NCBI GenBank assembly: GCA_002256245.1
Contig: NKIU01000003.1
Coordinates: 372,001-436,000, forward strand
DNA: 64,000 nucleotides
Reading direction: 5' to 3'
Origin: Pseudorhodobacter sp. PARRP1
GTDB taxonomy: Bacteria > Pseudomonadota > Alphaproteobacteria > Rhodobacterales > Rhodobacteraceae
Shown here one piece after another: positions 1-7,459 of the stretch (position 1 is its first letter; each line of letters starts with the position of its first letter). The notes under the pieces were generated by a model, which was not told where the DNA came from, did not search any database, and saw only the letters and a program-made list of their open reading frames with translations. Both the position numbers and the translations under genes were made by a program.

Positions 1-192
1 GTCAAACCGCACCTCGGCGGAAGACCGGATCGGGCTTGCCGCCTCGCCAATCAAAGCCCATGAAAATTCGCGCCGCCCGGTGATTTCATTGGCCGCCCGC
101 AACGGCTCGATGGCCGAGGTCAGACAGGCCATCGGAAAGCCGGGAAACAGCAAAAAGCCCAATGTGGCGGCGGTATCTCGGTGCAGGCTCAT
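1..192 (-). CDS. GlxA-type AraC-family transcriptional regulator, N-terminal fragment (runs off the window)
   Basis: The minus strand reads an open frame from an ATG at 192 to the window edge, giving 64 residues without a stop. It begins MSLHRDTAATLGFLLFPGFP and continues with a segment containing SAIEPLRAANEITG. That pattern (hydrophobic strand, FPGF, then SAIEPLR-AN) matches the DJ-1/PfpI-like N-terminal domain of GlxA-type AraC regulators, and it resembles the start of the complete GlxA-type gene at 39,964-40,971. The C-terminal HTH domain would lie to the left of the window. It diverges from the cupin-XRE regulator at 250. Such regulators often control amine or amino-acid catabolism, so a role in the adjacent methylated-amine genes is possible but only inferred. 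Confidence 0.75.
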   Translation of the reverse strand, partial: MSLHRDTAATLGFLLFPGFPMACLTSAIEPLRAANEITGRREFSWALIGEAASPIRSSAEVRFD

Positions 193-223
193 GCGCGGGG
201 ATTTTCTGTTGAGTGGCGGTGTG

Positions 224-239
224 TTTCACGGTAGTAAAC
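224..239. promoter_or_regulatory. Possible operator upstream of the cupin-XRE gene
   Basis: TTTCACGGTAGTAAAC lies between two divergent regulator genes. It resembles TTTTCACCGTGGGTAAT, the reverse complement of the site upstream of mgsA. If the motif family is real, this could be an autoregulatory site. The match is partial and was judged by eye. Confidence 0.25.
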
Positions 240-249
240 AAGGGTAACA

Positions 250-933
250 GTGATCGCAGACAGAGCCGGTGTCATGGACAACAACGCAGACGACCCCATT
301 CTGCCCCGCGCCAAGCCTGCGTTCGACCAGGACCCGCACCGCGTCCGCGAGTTGTCCGAGCGCAATCTGGAAATGGCCATCGGCCGTTCGGTGCGCGCCT
401 TCCGCCGCGCCCAAGGCATGACGGTGGCCGACCTTGCGGGCGTCACGGGCCTGTCCATCGGGATGCTGTCAAAGATCGAAAACGGCATCACTTCGCCCTC
501 GCTGACCACGCTGCAAATCCTGTCACACGCGTTCTCCACCCCGGTCACCTCGTTCTTCCGTGGCTTTGAGGAACGCCGCGAGGTGCAGCATGTCAAGGCC
601 GGGGATCACATTGAAATCGAGCGCCGCGGCACGCGCGCGGGCCATCAGTATCACCTGCTGGGCCATATCGGATCGAACGATTCCGGGGTGTTGGTGGAGC
701 CTTACCTGATCACGCTGACCACCGAATCCGACACGTTCCCGGCGTTTCAGCACGACGGGATCGAGCTTTTGTATATGCTGGAGGGAGAGGTCGAATACCG
801 TCATGGTGATCAGCTTTTCCATTTGAAACCGGGGGATAGCCTGTTCTTCGACGCCGACGCCCAGCACGGGCCAGAGGTTCTGGTGAAATTGCCGGCGCGG
901 TATTTGTCGATCATCTCTTATAAGCAGGCCTGA
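250..933 (+). CDS. Cupin-domain XRE-family transcriptional regulator
   Basis: This is a 227-residue protein with an N-terminal HTH of the XRE/Cro type at about residues 45-100 (FRRAQGMTVADLAGVTGLS followed by MLSKIENG) and a C-terminal cupin fold at about 140-225 (QHDGIELLYMLEGEVEYRHG, then HLKPGDSLFFDADAQHGPE). Proteins with this layout (PuuR-like) are usually repressors whose cupin senses a small catabolic ligand. The gene is convergent with dmmC at the edge of the methylated-amine island, which makes it the best local candidate for controlling the shared promoter motif; that link is inference. The start is ambiguous: GTG 250 has AAGGG upstream at good spacing, while ATG 274 would give a protein starting MDNNADD with no clear ribosome site. 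Confidence 0.85.
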   Translation: MIADRAGVMDNNADDPILPRAKPAFDQDPHRVRELSERNLEMAIGRSVRAFRRAQGMTVADLAGVTGLSIGMLSKIENGITSPSLTTLQILSHAFSTPVTSFFRGFEERREVQHVKAGDHIEIERRGTRAGHQYHLLGHIGSNDSGVLVEPYLITLTTESDTFPAFQHDGIELLYMLEGEVEYRHGDQLFHLKPGDSLFFDADAQHGPEVLVKLPARYLSIISYKQA

Positions 934-960
934 ACTATCTGACTTAACTTCCGAACCGTC

Positions 961-1145
961 CAGAAACTCTGCGGGGCAGAGTTTCTAGGTGAGTTGCTCA
1001 TAAGGCGGAACGCCGTTGAGCAAGGGGCGCTGTCCAGCAAACCGATCATGCGCCAATCGAGCCGCGCCTGACTGGGCTGGCGCGGAAACGCGCCTGCCGA
1101 GGGCAGGCAGGCGCGGCCCGATTTGGCGCGGGCCAAATCGGGCAA
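961..1145. repeat. Tandem-hairpin intergenic element, copy A
   Basis: Four consecutive stem-loops fill most of the gap between the cupin-XRE gene and dmmC: 961-986 (AGAAACTCTGC / GCAGAGTTTCT), 994-1023 (TTGCTCA / TGAGCAA with an inner GGCG / CGCC), about 1090-1114 (GCGCCTGCC / GGCAGGCGC) and 1117-1142 (CCCGATTTGG / CCAAATCGGG). A second copy lies at 34,740-34,925 with the same order of hairpins and compensatory stem changes, and a structural relative lies at about 10,648-10,800. The fourth stem is adjacent to the dmmC stop and could also act in 3'-end formation. Confidence 0.8.
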
Positions 1146-1151
1146 GGGCGG

Positions 1152-2192
1152 TCATTCCGGCGCAAACCCCGGGCTGGTCGGCAAGCCATCGTCAAACGGC
1201 GCGAGATAGTCCAGCATCAAGGCCTTGTTGCGGATAAAGCCCTTGTAGGTCGCCAGTTCGTCGGGAATATCACGCACCACCCGGTGCATCCGGCGCGCCC
1301 ATTTCGGCACCGTCACCAGATCCTGAAAGCTGATCAGATAGCAGCGGATCGGAAAGGCGATGGCATTGGATCGCGGCAGGCGGTGCAGAGTCTGCAACTC
1401 CACCCGCAGATGCTGCCTACGGCCCACCGTCTCGGGCGTCATCGTGGTTTTCGACGGGCCCCATTTGGGATAATTCTCGGGCGAGGTGTCCAGCAGCGGA
1501 TCAACCGTCATCGTCCAGTTGAACCGCCGCACCGGGGCGCCGTGCTGCAACTTCAGCAGAAACTTCAACGCGCGGTCGAAAATCCCGGCCTGATGCGCCA
1601 AGGGCACCGGAGCGTGCCACTGCTTGAAACTCATGCCGATGTCGAAATCAAGGCTCCAATCGGCTTGGGTCGTCACCATCCCAGCCTCAATCCATAAATC
1701 ATCATCCCGCTGATCTTGCAGGGTAAAATCCCCCTGCGTCTGCCGAGTGATATATTCCATCGGCCCACATGGCAGGGTCGAGGCATCCATGAAGGTAAAC
1801 CGTTGCTCAATCTGCAAAGGCCGGTTGATCCAATGCCACTGATTGCCGTCGCGGTGCAGCGAGAACCAGTGCGGATAATCCCGCGCCTTGCTCTCCATGA
1901 TCAACTCCAGCAGATCCCAGCCCGCCAGTTCCATATGCGGCAGGCTTTGGCAGCGCAAAGGATCATCCGCCAACACCTGCGCCCGGTCGCGCATTTCCGA
2001 GACGTAATGCTCGTCCACATCAAACATATGCTCGAACACCGACCCCACCGGGCCGGGCACATGCGGCTCCATATTCACCGAATACATGTAGCTGTCTTCG
2101 GGGAAGGGGAACGGGAAGCGTTTGATCGCGCGGGCCGAGTTGCGATAGGTGAAATCGCCGCGAAAGGTCTCGTCGTTGAAATCCAGTGACAT
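1152..2192 (-). CDS. dmmC: Dimethylamine monooxygenase subunit DmmC (heme-dependent N-demethylase, DUF3445 family)
   Basis: This 346-residue protein belongs to the DUF3445 / heme-dependent oxidative N-demethylase family. It contains the conserved C-terminal stretch RVELQTLHRLPRSNAIAFPI, and length and overall pattern fit the family. In studied members this is the catalytic subunit, a heme-binding PAS-like fold that oxidatively demethylates dimethylamine to methylamine and formaldehyde using electrons from a flavin/iron-sulfur reductase. It is the last gene of the four-gene operon dmmD-A-B-C read leftward, 10 bp after dmmB. ATG 2192 is preferred because GGGGG precedes it; an extension to 2282 would overlap dmmB by 80 bp. 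Gene letters follow the order dmmDABC described for roseobacters. Confidence 0.88.
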   Translation of the reverse strand: MSLDFNDETFRGDFTYRNSARAIKRFPFPFPEDSYMYSVNMEPHVPGPVGSVFEHMFDVDEHYVSEMRDRAQVLADDPLRCQSLPHMELAGWDLLELIMESKARDYPHWFSLHRDGNQWHWINRPLQIEQRFTFMDASTLPCGPMEYITRQTQGDFTLQDQRDDDLWIEAGMVTTQADWSLDFDIGMSFKQWHAPVPLAHQAGIFDRALKFLLKLQHGAPVRRFNWTMTVDPLLDTSPENYPKWGPSKTTMTPETVGRRQHLRVELQTLHRLPRSNAIAFPIRCYLISFQDLVTVPKWARRMHRVVRDIPDELATYKGFIRNKALMLDYLAPFDDGLPTSPGFAPE

Positions 2193-2202
2193 GCGTGTCC
2201 CC

Positions 2203-3168
2203 CTATCTGTCCAGCACAAGGCCCGCGCCGCGAAACCGCGAGACGCAGGGCATGATCTTGGTATGGCTGGCTTTTTGATCATCGCTCAGCCAGTGGTCGT
2301 TGTGTTCGATATGGCCTTCGCAGCGCAAAACATCGGTCTCGCATTGCCCGCAAGCGCCACCCCGGCACAGATAGGGGGCATCGACGCCTGCCGCCTCAAT
2401 CGCCTCGAGCAGCGATTGGTTCGGCTGCACGGTGATGGTTTTGCCCGAGGCCGCAAGGCTCACGTCAAACGCCAGACCCACCGGCGGGGCGAGGAATTCT
2501 TCGGAATGGACAGCGCGGTCCGGCCAGCCCATCGCGCGCGCCGTGGCATGCACCCAGGCGATCATGCCCTTGGGGCCGCAGACATAGACATGCGTGCCAA
2601 GCGGTTGGGTTTTCAGCAGGTTGGCAAGGTCGATCTTCTCGTCAAATGCGTCGTGATAGACATGCACGCGCGCCCCGTAACGGCCGCGCAAATGATCGAC
2701 GTAAGCCCCCAAAGCGGGCGAGCGCACCGAGTAATGCAGCTCAAACCGCCCGCCCATCGCCTCCAGCTGCGCCATTTGCGCCACGAAGGGCGTGATGCCG
2801 ATGCCGCCCGCGATCAACAGATGTTTCTTGGCGCGCGCATCCAGCGGAAACAGGTTGACGGGCTGGCTCAGCACCATCTCCATCCCCGCCCGCACATGGT
2901 TGTGCATGTAAAGCGAGCCACCGCGCCCGGCCTCATCCCGGCGCACCGAGATTTCATAGCCGCTGGTATCGCCCGGCGCACTCATCAACGAATAGGGGTT
3001 CATCCGGCGGGTGCCGTGGTCGTCCATCTCGACCACCACATGCGCGCCGCCCGAAAATACCGGCATCGCAAGCCCATCGCGGCGCACGAAGCGAAAGCGC
3101 TTGATCAGCGCGTTGACCTCGATCACCTCGGCCACCACCACCGGGATTTTGGGCGCACCGACGCTCAT
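2203..3168 (-). CDS. dmmB: Dimethylamine monooxygenase reductase subunit DmmB (flavin / 2Fe-2S oxidoreductase)
   Basis: This 321-residue protein has the layout of phthalate dioxygenase reductase / VanB-type enzymes. The N-terminal flavin-binding barrel carries RMNPYSLMSAP, the central NAD(P)-binding domain carries GGIGITPFVAQM, and the C-terminal plant-type ferredoxin domain has Cys268, Cys273, Cys276 and Cys308 (CRGGACGQC, then MPC). It should pass electrons from NAD(P)H to the heme subunit DmmC. Its start codon overlaps the end of dmmA by 4 bp, indicating translational coupling. The domain order is the usual one for this family. Confidence 0.9.
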   Translation of the reverse strand: MSVGAPKIPVVVAEVIEVNALIKRFRFVRRDGLAMPVFSGGAHVVVEMDDHGTRRMNPYSLMSAPGDTSGYEISVRRDEAGRGGSLYMHNHVRAGMEMVLSQPVNLFPLDARAKKHLLIAGGIGITPFVAQMAQLEAMGGRFELHYSVRSPALGAYVDHLRGRYGARVHVYHDAFDEKIDLANLLKTQPLGTHVYVCGPKGMIAWVHATARAMGWPDRAVHSEEFLAPPVGLAFDVSLAASGKTITVQPNQSLLEAIEAAGVDAPYLCRGGACGQCETDVLRCEGHIEHNDHWLSDDQKASHTKIMPCVSRFRGAGLVLDR

Positions 3169-3809
3169 TTGAACCGCTCCACCGAGGCCGGGATTTGCCC
3201 GGGGTCTTCCGCGTCAATGCAAACACCCTGAAACGCCGCGAGCCTGCGTGAGAAATGGTCGCGCACGAACAGCGTCAGCCCGCAATGGCTGCATTGGAAC
3301 GGGTCGAGCGTGACATTCTCGGTCACCCCCTTGCAATGCACGCATTGCACGCGGCGCGCGAGGCTGCCGCGATGCTCCATCTGCACCGCCTCATAGGGCA
3401 GGCCCGCCGCTTGCGCCGCAGCCGCCACCTGCGCCATCAGGCCTTCGGTGCCAGCGGCGTAAATCTGCATCCCCATGTGGGCATCGGCCAGAACCTTGGT
3501 CAGTCGGGGCAGGGCTGCGGCAAAGCTGGGGGCGCGGTGAAACTGCGCCACGCCCAGCGCCTGAAGTGCGCCCGTGTGATCAGAGCCATTCGCGCCGGGG
3601 ATATAGATGACATGCGCTGCGGCTTTCAACGCCGGGGCCGATGTCAACGCATCACACACCGCACCCGCGCCTTCACCATCGGCAACAAACAGATGCGCAG
3701 ACCCCACAGCGGGATGCAGCACGCCGTAAACCGGGCGGCTGGGAATAGCTGGCTCAAACTCGGTCTTGGTCATCGTCACGTCAATCCTTGGCTGTTCCGC
3801 CGATTTCAT
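3165..3809 (-). CDS. dmmA: Dimethylamine monooxygenase subunit DmmA
   Basis: This is a 214-residue protein without recognised catalytic motifs in its N-terminal part. The C-terminal region has two CxxC pairs, Cys156/Cys159 (CVHC) and Cys173/Cys176 (CSHC), which look like a rubredoxin- or zinc-ribbon-like metal knuckle. Position between the GcvT-like gene and the reductase matches DmmA of the dimethylamine monooxygenase. The subunit probably helps electron transfer or assembly, but its exact role is not evident from sequence. ATG 3809 lies inside a repeated intergenic element (AACGGATGAA), so the start may have been supplied by the repeat; ATG 3773 (MTKTEFEPAIPSRP) is the alternative. Confidence 0.8.
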   Translation of the reverse strand: MKSAEQPRIDVTMTKTEFEPAIPSRPVYGVLHPAVGSAHLFVADGEGAGAVCDALTSAPALKAAAHVIYIPGANGSDHTGALQALGVAQFHRAPSFAAALPRLTKVLADAHMGMQIYAAGTEGLMAQVAAAAQAAGLPYEAVQMEHRGSLARRVQCVHCKGVTENVTLDPFQCSHCGLTLFVRDHFSRRLAAFQGVCIDAEDPGQIPASVERFK

Positions 3810-3813
3810 CCGT

Positions 3814-3891
3814 TTTCTAAATATCCCCGCCGGAGGCTCCTGTGGCCTGCGCCGGGAGCCTCCGGCGGGAGTATTTTTGCCAAGATGAAGC
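3814..3891. repeat. Inverted pair of the Rhodobacterales GCCTCCGGCGGG element inside the dmm operon
   Basis: The 83-bp space between dmmD and dmmA contains AAATATCCCCGCCGGAGGCT and, after about 13 bp, the opposite orientation GGAGCCTCCGGCGGGAGTAT followed by TTTTGCCAAGATGAAG. The arms form a strong hairpin of about 22 bp. Other copies in this window are at about 15,374, 16,332, 33,688 and 37,426. It may partially terminate or process the mRNA between dmmD and dmmABC. Confidence 0.85.
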
Positions 3892-3892
3892 C

Positions 3893-5032
3893 CTAGCCCT
3901 TTGCCGTCCGGCGTTTCTTTTCGACATCAAAGAACGGCATCGCGTGGGTGGTGGCGGCAATCTCGCCGTGCGTGGCGCAGTTGACCACCAGTTTGGTGCC
4001 GTTGTTGGCGCAATCCACCGGCAGGCGGGCGATGGCGATGGTCCAGTCGTTCAGCGGCGAATACATCGCTTGGGTGACGACGCCGACCTTGTCCTTGCCT
4101 TTGAACACCGGTGCGCCGTTGCCGGGGGCGTTCTTGCCTTCCAGCTTCAGGCCCCAGATTTTGAAGCGTTCGCGACCCTTCAGGCGATAGTGTTCTTCAG
4201 CGCCGCGAAAGCCGACCTTGCCGGGCGAGACGGTGAAATCGAGGCCGAGTTCCCACAGCGTATCGCCGGGGCCTTCGTTTTCGAACGGATACATTTCGGA
4301 ATTGTCGAAGGGGAAGAACAAAAGATAGGACTCGGTGCGCAGCATATCGAGGGTGGTAAAGCGGCAGGGGATGATCCCCATGTCCTTGCCCTCGTCCAGA
4401 ATACGGTCCCAGATCATCGGGGCGTCCTGGCCCCGGCAGAAAATCTCATAGCCGCGCTCGCCGGTGTAGCCGGTGCGCGAGATCATCACCGGCTTGCCGA
4501 ACAGCGCGGTCTGCATCTGGCTGAAATAGGCCAGATCGCGGATGCCCGGCACATGTTTGGCCAGGTAATCCACCGCCAGCGGCCCTTGCAGCGACAGATC
4601 ATGCAGGTTGTCATCAAATCGCACCGAAACATCGCGGCCCGCTGCGGCCATCGTCAACTGCTCAAACCCAAGCCCCGAGCCATGCACCACCATGAACGCA
4701 TTCGGCCCGGTGCGGTAGATCACGCAGTCATCGACGAACTTGCCCGCATCGTTCAGCATCGTGGCATAGACCGACCGCCCCGGCATCAGCTTTTCCATGT
4801 TCCGCGTGGTCGCACGCTCGATCACATGGCTGGCGGCATGGCCGGTGATATGCACCTTCTTCAGCCCCGACACATCCATCAGCCCTGCCTTGGTGCGGAT
4901 CGCCATGTATTCGGCATCCGGGTCGCCCGCCGTATAGGACCATGCCGTGCCCATGCCCGACCAGTCCTCCAGATTGGACCCCAATGCGCGGTGGCGGTCA
5001 GCGAGCGTTGAGAATCGCCAGGAATTTGTCAT
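3893..5032 (-). CDS. dmmD: DmmD, GcvT-like folate-binding aminomethyltransferase-family protein
   Basis: This 379-residue protein has the glycine-cleavage T-protein fold, with motifs such as SLQGPLAVDYL, ISRTGYTGERGYEIFC and an OB-like C-terminal domain ending near MPFFDVEKKR. In heme-dependent N-demethylases a tetrahydrofolate-binding subunit of this type captures the formaldehyde released by demethylation as methylene-tetrahydrofolate, so it very likely channels the C1 unit from dimethylamine. It is the first gene of the dmm operon, preceded by GGGGGG just before the ATG and by the candidate operator at 5114-5130. It is too short to be the fused TMAO demethylase Tdm, which carries an extra domain and is about twice as long. 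Confidence 0.85.
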   Translation of the reverse strand: MTNSWRFSTLADRHRALGSNLEDWSGMGTAWSYTAGDPDAEYMAIRTKAGLMDVSGLKKVHITGHAASHVIERATTRNMEKLMPGRSVYATMLNDAGKFVDDCVIYRTGPNAFMVVHGSGLGFEQLTMAAAGRDVSVRFDDNLHDLSLQGPLAVDYLAKHVPGIRDLAYFSQMQTALFGKPVMISRTGYTGERGYEIFCRGQDAPMIWDRILDEGKDMGIIPCRFTTLDMLRTESYLLFFPFDNSEMYPFENEGPGDTLWELGLDFTVSPGKVGFRGAEEHYRLKGRERFKIWGLKLEGKNAPGNGAPVFKGKDKVGVVTQAMYSPLNDWTIAIARLPVDCANNGTKLVVNCATHGEIAATTHAMPFFDVEKKRRTAKG

Positions 5033-5113
5033 GGTGCCCCCCTAGAGCGGTTTTGTGTGTTGGCAACAGTCTGCGACCGGGTTTTGCTAAAATCAACCTT
5101 GTTGTGCAAAATT

Positions 5114-5130
5114 ATTTCCTGACAGGGAAT
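5114..5130. promoter_or_regulatory. Candidate methylated-amine regulon operator upstream of dmmD
   Basis: ATTTCCTGACAGGGAAT is a near-perfect 17-bp palindrome (7 of 8 base pairs match) 82 bp upstream of the dmmD start. Related sites precede the APC gene at 6990, the small membrane gene at 10,477, mgsA and tmm. It is the best-formed copy and defines the motif. Confidence 0.55.
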
Positions 5131-5156
5131 TTTTTGTGCCAATTCCTGCCGCATGA

Positions 5157-5184
5157 AAATGGGCGGCCCGAAGACCGCCCATTT
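5157..5184 (-). terminator. Terminator hairpin downstream of the 595-residue APC transporter
   Basis: On the minus strand AAATGGGCGGTC and GGCCGCCCATTT pair around a short loop, followed by TTTTC. The hairpin begins 18 bp after the stop of the transporter gene and separates it from the dmmD promoter. Confidence 0.65.
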
Positions 5185-5202
5185 GCTTTATTTCAAGGCA
5201 TT

Positions 5203-6990
5203 TTATGCAGGCAGCACGAAGAACCAGTTCGACCACAGCACCACCGCAGCACCCGCGGCCAGCGCAAGATAGGGCAGCATCCCGGCCTTGCGCGGCCCGA
5301 GATCGCCGTGATCGGTCAGGCCCAGATCCTCCATCGCTTCCTTCGGGAAATGGCCCTTGTCCTGCACATAATGGCGGAACCAGAACACCGGCAGGATGAA
5401 GGCGGCGAACACCAGCCCTGCCCATAATGCCGGCGGGGCATCGGGATTTGCGCCGACGCTCTGCCAAACCTTCGCGCCTGCGCCAAGGAAAAGCAGGTTG
5501 ACGAACGCCAGCACCGTGTTGAAGCCGATCAACCAGCTTGGTGCTTTCCAAGGACGGTCAAGATGGGGCGAGTCAATGCGGTGAATCCAGCCCGCATTGA
5601 GGTTTAGAAAGTTGAACAACAGATAGCCGACGTTTGAAATTGCCAGCACGTAAAAGTAGCCGCCGACATTTGACGCAAGTGCCAGCAAGAAGACATTGAA
5701 GGCGAAATCTGTCCACATAGCTCCGGTAGGCGCGCCGTGGCTGTTGGTTTTGCTGAGATATTTCGGAAGCCAACCATCGCGCGAGCCCTGAAACAAGGTC
5801 CGAGAAGAACCGGCCATCGCCGTCATGATCGCCAGAAAAAGTGCAAGGATCATCAAGATCACGAAGATCTGGATGAAGATCGGGTTGGTCCCAAGCATCG
5901 CACCCAAAGCCGCGCCGACACCGGTGCCATCTACCACGCCGGTGGAAAGCAAAACTTCCTGACCGTAGTAACCCTGAAAAGAGAACGGAATCAGAAAGAA
6001 GAAGAGGATGCACAGCAGGCCAGAGTAGAAGATCGCGCGAAAGGTATCGCGTTTGGGGTCTTTCAATTCGGCAGTGTAGCACACTGCCGTTTCAAAGCCG
6101 TAAGTTGACCAAGCGGCGATGTACATGCCGCCCAAGAACAGCGTCCAACCGCCGATGTTCCACGCTCCGTTTACACCCGAGTAGGGCGCAGATGGCGGAA
6201 CAATTCCCGTTACGTTCATCGAGTTGATGCTTCCGGTGAAGATTGGCACCAGACCGACAAGCAGCAATGGCACCAGCACGATCACCGCCAGCACCTTTTG
6301 CGCGCTTGCCGTTGCTGCGATGCCACGATGTTGAATGACCATCATGATCAGCATCAGGACGACGCCGATCACGAAAGTTGAGTTGAAGTGCAGCAACCCC
6401 AAGCCCGGAATGTTCAGCGCATAAGCCTCCCACACCCGGAAGGCGGGGGTCAGGGCGGCGATGCCATCGGCATTGGCCACGGCTTGAATAGCGGCGTCAG
6501 GCGTGGTGCCTGCGTTGTTCGTGATATAATCAACAACAGCGGGCGTGGCCGCGGTGTAATCGGCCAGATGTGCCGCGACCCATGCCACCACTTGCGGCGC
6601 GGTTTCCAGCGGGATCGGGAACAAGGCGTTCAGGATATAGCCCGCCGCAATCGCGCAACCCAAGGACAGCACGGGCGACCATGCGAACCAGTTGCACCAC
6701 ACCGACAAAGGCGCGATCAGCTTGGAATAGCGCAGCCATGCGGTTGCGCCATAAACGGACGTGCCGCCCGATTTGTTGCCGAACATCCCCGCCATTTCGG
6801 CATAGGTGAAGCTTTGCGAAAAGCCCATGATCATCGACAGCATCCACACCACGAAGGCGGCTTGTCCCGCCACACCCGCGATGCCGCCGATGGAAAACAG
6901 CACAAGCGGCGGCACCCCGGCGGCGACCCAGAACGCGCCCTTCCAATTCAGCGTGCGATGCAGATCGCCCGCTTTGCTTTCAGTTGACAT
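5203..6990 (-). CDS. APC-superfamily amino acid/amine permease (595 residues)
   Basis: This large integral membrane protein has about twelve hydrophobic segments, starting with APC-type sequence around residues 15-60 (FWVAAGVPPLVLFSIGGIAG). It has a long hydrophilic stretch at about 135-190, between the third and fourth predicted segments, and a soluble patch near the C-terminus. The family moves amino acids or amines by cation coupling. Its promoter carries the shared motif at 7094-7111, and it lies between dmmDABC and the second transporter, so a methylated amine or a product is a reasonable substrate; this is inferred. At 595 residues it is longer than common APC members (about 450-500), mainly because of the extra loop. 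It is monocistronic, with its own terminator. Confidence 0.85.
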   Translation of the reverse strand: MSTESKAGDLHRTLNWKGAFWVAAGVPPLVLFSIGGIAGVAGQAAFVVWMLSMIMGFSQSFTYAEMAGMFGNKSGGTSVYGATAWLRYSKLIAPLSVWCNWFAWSPVLSLGCAIAAGYILNALFPIPLETAPQVVAWVAAHLADYTAATPAVVDYITNNAGTTPDAAIQAVANADGIAALTPAFRVWEAYALNIPGLGLLHFNSTFVIGVVLMLIMMVIQHRGIAATASAQKVLAVIVLVPLLLVGLVPIFTGSINSMNVTGIVPPSAPYSGVNGAWNIGGWTLFLGGMYIAAWSTYGFETAVCYTAELKDPKRDTFRAIFYSGLLCILFFFLIPFSFQGYYGQEVLLSTGVVDGTGVGAALGAMLGTNPIFIQIFVILMILALFLAIMTAMAGSSRTLFQGSRDGWLPKYLSKTNSHGAPTGAMWTDFAFNVFLLALASNVGGYFYVLAISNVGYLLFNFLNLNAGWIHRIDSPHLDRPWKAPSWLIGFNTVLAFVNLLFLGAGAKVWQSVGANPDAPPALWAGLVFAAFILPVFWFRHYVQDKGHFPKEAMEDLGLTDHGDLGPRKAGMLPYLALAAGAAVVLWSNWFFVLPA

Positions 6991-7093
6991 GAAGTCTTCC
7001 CTTTTCCCTGTTGCTGCCCGGCCTTCAGATGGCCCGGTCGTTTGGTTTCAGTTGCGACACATTGAAGCGGGCACTGGCCCCACGCAAAGCAAT

Positions 7094-7111
7094 ATTTCAC
7101 CTGAGGGGAAT
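7094..7111. promoter_or_regulatory. Candidate methylated-amine regulon operator upstream of the APC permease
   Basis: ATTTCACCTGAGGGGAAT lies 104 bp upstream of the start at 6990. It shares the ATTTC...GGGAAT arms of the site at 5114-5130 but has a longer, less symmetrical centre. Confidence 0.45.
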
Positions 7112-7186
7112 AATTTTTAACTTTCGGTTGTATGTGGCGCGCGAAACTGCCGTTTCAGTCAGCCTGTCTGCTACAAAATCCGGCGA

Positions 7187-7459
7187 TCAGGCCCGCGCGC
7201 GGTGCCGCCAGACCTCGAATCGGATGCGCGCGGTTTTGTAGGCATCCAGCATCGCCAGCGCCCAGACGAACAATCCGCCCGCCAGTTTGCCGACCAGTGA
7301 TACCTCGGGGGCGGCGGTTTTCAGGGTGAAGGCACCCAGCAGAATGATGAAGAACACAAACGTCAGCCCGCGGATCGGCTGGCGGTTCAGCACTTGGCCA
7401 GACCCCGGCAGGATCGCGGCGGCCAGCAGCACAAGGCGGGGGTTGGGCGGTTGGCTCAT
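7187..7459 (-). CDS. Small membrane protein of unknown function
   Basis: This is a 90-residue protein with three hydrophobic stretches at about residues 8-23, 29-46 and 56-72 and a basic C-terminus (RIRFEVWRHRARA). The N-terminal pattern LLAAAILPGSGQVLNRQ resembles small DUF5683/TM2-like membrane proteins. Its ATG overlaps the stop of the preceding gene by 4 bp, so the two are co-translated. It is the last gene of the minus-strand unit starting at 10,477. No function can be assigned. Confidence 0.7.
   Translation of the reverse strand: MSQPPNPRLVLLAAAILPGSGQVLNRQPIRGLTFVFFIILLGAFTLKTAAPEVSLVGKLAGGLFVWALAMLDAYKTARIRFEVWRHRARA

Noticed and set aside
918-1237. Short open frames on both strands between the cupin-XRE gene and dmmC
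   Set aside because: They run through the four hairpins of the repeat element, show no protein pattern and lack ribosome sites.
2149-3231. Plus-strand open frame of 360 codons over dmmB
   Set aside because: It is antisense to a clear reductase gene; the codon bias and motifs favour the minus strand.
3893-5032. Possible TMAO demethylase (Tdm)
   Set aside because: Tdm has an extra N-terminal domain and is about 800 residues. This protein is 379 residues and heads dmmABC, so DmmD fits better.
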